Source: Juglans regia (Eukaryota; Streptophyta; Magnoliopsida; Fagales; Juglandaceae). From it: a stretch of 64,000 bases of DNA. This document shows, in pieces, positions 60,680 through 64,000 of the stretch; position 1 is the first letter of the stretch; every line of letters begins with the position of its first letter. Under the pieces are notes generated by a model that worked only from the letters and a program-made list of their open reading frames with translations, was not told where the DNA came from and did not search any database. The position numbers were made by a program, and so were the translations under genes. Where the stretch lies: assembly GCF_001411555.2 (NCBI RefSeq), contig NC_049901.1:40704964-40768963 (forward strand), written 5' to 3'.

Positions 60680-62044
60680 TGAATGTTGAACTTGAAAAGC
60701 TTGAACATTGAGGTCCCTCTAATAATGGTAATGCCTGATTCAATGAAACATTTAGGTGGTTGGTTGTTGCCAAATTTCCAAAATAATAAAAATGACGCAA
60801 AATGTTGGTATTTGTGCCACGCATGTGTCAGCTCAGCTGCTGGGTCTTGAAGATTTGAATGCAAAGAATATTCAATATCGTTCACCAAATGAACTAATTG
60901 TCATATGTTCAAAGTCCCCTGAATTCAAAAAAATAAATTTTAAAAAAATGGTAGTGATATTTCTCTATTTGTAGTCATGATTTTCTCCACTTTTTTCTCC
61001 CTTTTATCCATTTTCCTCTCTTCCCGAGGGCTGATTTTCTGGTCTCGAAAACAGATAAGCTGTATGACTCAGTACTAAACGGTCCAATATGCATGGAGGC
61101 TGTTTAAATGGAATGGACAACCTTGGGAGCTTAACCTGTAGAAAGATCAACGGTTCCAAATTGAATTTTGTTAGCGTTCAGACCATTTTTCTTGGTGTCC
61201 TGGCCTTCACCAACACCTGTCAAAGAGATTTATAAAAAGCTAATTTGGGTGATTGGCTAACTTGATTAATTAAAATTAAAGGGTATTGTTATTCTAAATT
61301 AAACTTCTACACTACACACGGTTTACATGACATAATTTGATATTTTAAAAGATAAATTTTAAAATTTAAATTTTATAAATAAAATCTTACTATTTAAGTG
61401 ATATAGATGGTACGCTGATCATGATCTATATACCGATTTACTTGTTAGGTTTATTTTATTATTTTTTTTTTCAATTTTTATCCTAATAGATATGCATGTC
61501 AAACTTGAACATGATCTTCTGGATTCTCAGGCCAACATCATTCATTCTTTTAAAAAAGATAAAGGTCTCCAAAATTGTGCATTGGTTTATTTGACACGGT
61601 ATGAAAAATAGTTAAAATAAAATAGATACACTCCATAGAGACATTCACATGATCGCCATACAATGAATAGTCCAAGTACTACTGCACTACCATACGAAAA
61701 ATATTAATCCTCAACTTGAATAAAACAGATCAGGCGGAACTACTACTTTTGTTTGCATTCCTGGCCATCCATATAGGATGGACTGTCCTAAATGATCAGT
61801 ACCATGCATTAAAGATATTATAAAAACAAGAAAAAAATAAAAAAAATTGACCCTAATAAACTATGGACAACGATTTTGCTTTTTAATACCAGGACGTACG
61901 TACATGATAATTCATAAATGGACGGTATGATTTTTTAAAATAATATGCTTTTCATACATCCAACCAAGTCATCAAAGACAAAATTAAAAAATACGAGCAG
62001 TGAATCTGGGCTAAATATTGCTGGCTTCCTGATCATCTTCTCTC

Positions 62045-62049
<5 letters not shown>

Positions 62050-62081
<32 letters not shown>
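62050..62081. repeat. (TA)n microsatellite
   Basis: TA tract of about 32 bp; a second tract of about 25 bp follows at 62120-62145. Confidence 0.9.
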
Positions 62082-62087
<6 letters not shown>

Positions 62088-62887
62088 TGTTATCATTCTT
62101 TCTTTTTCCTGCTTAACGGCTATATATATATATATATATATATTTATATAGTTCATGTGATTGCCGTTTCCTGCCATGGTGGATAATGGACCCAATGAAT
62201 ATATACTCTAAAAAAACATAACAATTTTCGATTTACAGGTTTGTCTTCTAGTATATATGTTAACGTTATCGAATGTTACAGGTTTGCATGAGTATTATAC
62301 ACGATCACTAGGATTTGTATAGATCATATGGGAATATATGATCCCCATGATAATGTATTTGGATACTCTTTCTAATTCAATGAAGCTGATCGTCAATTTA
62401 TCCTAAAAAAAGGAATATTTTAGTGCTTGCGGATTTATTCCCACGCCATGAAATGTGCTCTTAATAAATCAAAGCAAGCTTGGTCAACAAATTTAATTTA
62501 TATTGATTTCTTTATCCACTAATTGGAAAATAGCTCTAGCGCGCGTGAGCTAGGCTTTTTCTTCGATCCCCGGCCCTTCGTTACGAGTACTGGGAGATTT
62601 GAATAATAAATTAACTGATCTTTATCTTGAATTTTATCATTTCTAATTAGACTCATTCGTACGAGAAATATTATTCTTAAGTGACTTGTTATAACGACAA
62701 TCTCTTGATAGAAAACCATTTAAAATACACCATGCATGTCAAGTACTACTAGTGTGTATACGATCGATGACAATTAATTTGTATACGAAAAATAGTGTAA
62801 GCTAGCTTTAGGATGGTGTCAAATGAATCATTAATTACATATCTAAGTGGGATATTAATTGTTTAATCTGTACCTCATACTAAGGCT

Positions 62888-63088
62888 ATGTTTGGATAGT
62901 AAGATTAAATTAGATGATTTTAGATAAAATTTGAAAGTTTAAAAAAATATTATTATAACATTATTTTTTAATATTATTATTGTTTTGAAATTTGAAAAAG
63001 TTGAATTGTTTATTATATTTTATGTGAAAATTTTAAAAAAATATAATGATAAGATAAGATGAAATTATTTGATCTGTATTCAAACGAG
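62888..63088. mobile_element. MITE-like family A copy
   Basis: Starts TGTTTGGATAGTAAGATTAA, has AAAAAGTTGAATTGTTTATT and ATTTTATGTGAAAATTTTAA, and ends GATCTGTATTCAAACGAGG. About 200 bp. Confidence 0.7.
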
Positions 63089-63536
63089 GCCTAAGTGTTA
63101 ATTATCAAGAATAAGTTTGTCATTCGAAATCCATTAAAGGCCAAAACAAATAGGAGTACATGTACAATACTACGTACGTTAATATTATACGTACATTAAC
63201 GCTTCTTTACATGATGCACTAATTGATCTATTCTTAATTTCTTTATAATTATTGTTGTTATATATTATTACAGCATAAACTAAAGATCAATGAACTCTAT
63301 GGGTTTTAATATATGGAATATATATAAATTCTTTTTGTTTTCCCTTAAATATTCAAAATTAGTTGAATCCATTATTATTATTTTCTGATTGGGGAGGAGG
63401 GTTTTGAACTCCAGACTTCCATTTTAGAGACTGGGGGTTATGCCACAGGCCAGCTTTGGCAGTTGAATCCATTATTGATTAACAATCTTGATCATTTTTT
63501 TCCCTCAATAGGGTAGAGATCACTTCATGTATCTGT

Positions 63537-64000
63537 CACTACAACAAATACTAGTTTTTGTCAAGAGGAACTATGGTCAGAAAAAATATATTCACAGTGA
63601 CAAAAAGTAATTTCTCACCAAATTGATCCGTGGCAGCTTGGTGGCATATAACTGGTGAAGTAAGTCTATTTTCCCACCAAAAGTTTAATTCATGACAAAA
63701 ACTTATCTTTCTCCACGACATTACTGGCGGAAAAAACATACAAAATTTCATGACAAAAAGTATTAGACCTACCCTCAACTTGTGAGAAATAAGTGAATTT
63801 CTCATGAAATTCAATGGTGGATAATTGTTTTACCCATTACCATGTTCATGGAAAATGCTTGCATTATGATCTTTTTTCCAAGAAAAATAGTCATGCAATT
63901 ACAGATTTAATTCATGTCCAGTGTTCATGAGAAATAATCATTTCCAACCAATTACATAGTTAACACTATATTAATTATGTGATTACATTTCATGGCAAAA
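63537..64000. mobile_element. One end of a second CACTA-like element, cut by the window
   Basis: Begins CACTACAACAAATACTAG, the canonical CACTA terminal start. Inside are repeated subterminal-like phrases in both orientations: CAGTGACAAAAAGTAATTTC, TTCATGACAAAAAC, TTTCATGACAAAAAG, TTCTCATGAAATTC and CATTTCATGGCAAAA. The motif set differs from the GCGAT motifs of the 18-kb element, so it is a different family. The other end and any genes lie beyond 64000. Confidence 0.6.

Larger units (their letters stand above)
59649..63536. other. Intergenic, AT-rich
   Basis: Starts with the 3-prime UTR of the DUF4050-like gene. Holds a (GA)n tract, two (TA)n tracts, a family A MITE copy and an ambiguous AT-rich segment at about 61280-61430. 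Near 63407-63470 is a copy of the GAACTCCAGAC-type repeat phrase also seen near 49545. Open frames are short and unsupported. Confidence 0.55.

Noticed and set aside
1..64000. Search for tRNA, rRNA and organelle-derived DNA
   Set aside because: I saw no cloverleaf with conserved box A/B, no rRNA segment, and no plastid or mitochondrial gene block. The bL36 gene has introns and a plant-specific tail, so it is nuclear.

Overview
The window looks like nuclear DNA from a woody eudicot. Genes are intron-rich with GT-AG boundaries, intergenic DNA is very AT-rich and full of (TA)n microsatellites, and the proteins are plant families (SHINE-type AP2/ERF, PLD-alpha, plant TBC1D13-like, nuclear bL36). 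A short inverted-repeat element with ends like GTTTGGATA...TATCCAAAC and interior GAGATGAGAT/ATAATAAATAATTTAA motifs recurs about ten times; from memory this resembles repeats of Fagales (walnut/hickory/oak side), but the taxonomic call is an inference.

Layout: 1.0-1.85 kb, a SHINE/WIN1-type AP2/ERF gene on the minus strand. 1.85-6.92 kb, its promoter side, with MITE-like inverted repeats and (TA)n tracts. 6.92-24.92 kb, one CACTA (En/Spm) DNA transposon of 18,000 bp, bounded by 3-bp ATT duplications, with GCGAT-type subterminal repeats and decayed TNPD-like and TNPA-like genes. 26.1-30.9 kb, a nine-exon Rab-GAP (TBC domain) gene with an 824-bp hAT-type element in intron 6. 32.2-35.7 kb, a three-exon phospholipase D alpha gene with a MITE in intron 1. 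40.05-40.63 kb, a two-exon gene for a small plant protein of unknown function. 41.86-42.74 kb, an 878-bp hAT-type element carrying a piece of an MFS/nodulin-like gene. 46.65-48.66 kb, a probable minus-strand solo LTR whose U3 holds a GC-rich degenerate tandem-repeat block. 52.4-53.0 kb, a nuclear gene for organellar-type ribosomal protein bL36. 56.8-59.6 kb, a five-exon gene of the DUF4050/Gag1-clamp-like plant family with a GC-AG intron. 63.54 kb to the end, one terminus of a second CACTA-like element.

The most unusual structure is the gene-fragment cargo of the large CACTA element. Downstream of its transposase genes (20.6-23.9 kb), fragments resembling a WD40 protein, a cyclic-nucleotide-gated channel, an unidentified protein and the splicing factor U2AF65 lie in series, with consensus splice sites that join them into one continuous frame broken by a single TAG. 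A likely ABCB-transporter exon lies inverted in the left interior. The transposase frames are broken by stops, several explicable as C-to-T or G-to-A changes, and the 5-prime terminus reads CATTA instead of CACTA. The element therefore looks like a formerly autonomous, gene-capturing transposon that has been silenced and is decaying. The host genes are ordinary, functionally unrelated neighbours (cuticle regulation, vesicle traffic, lipid signalling, organellar translation); no operon-like logic applies.
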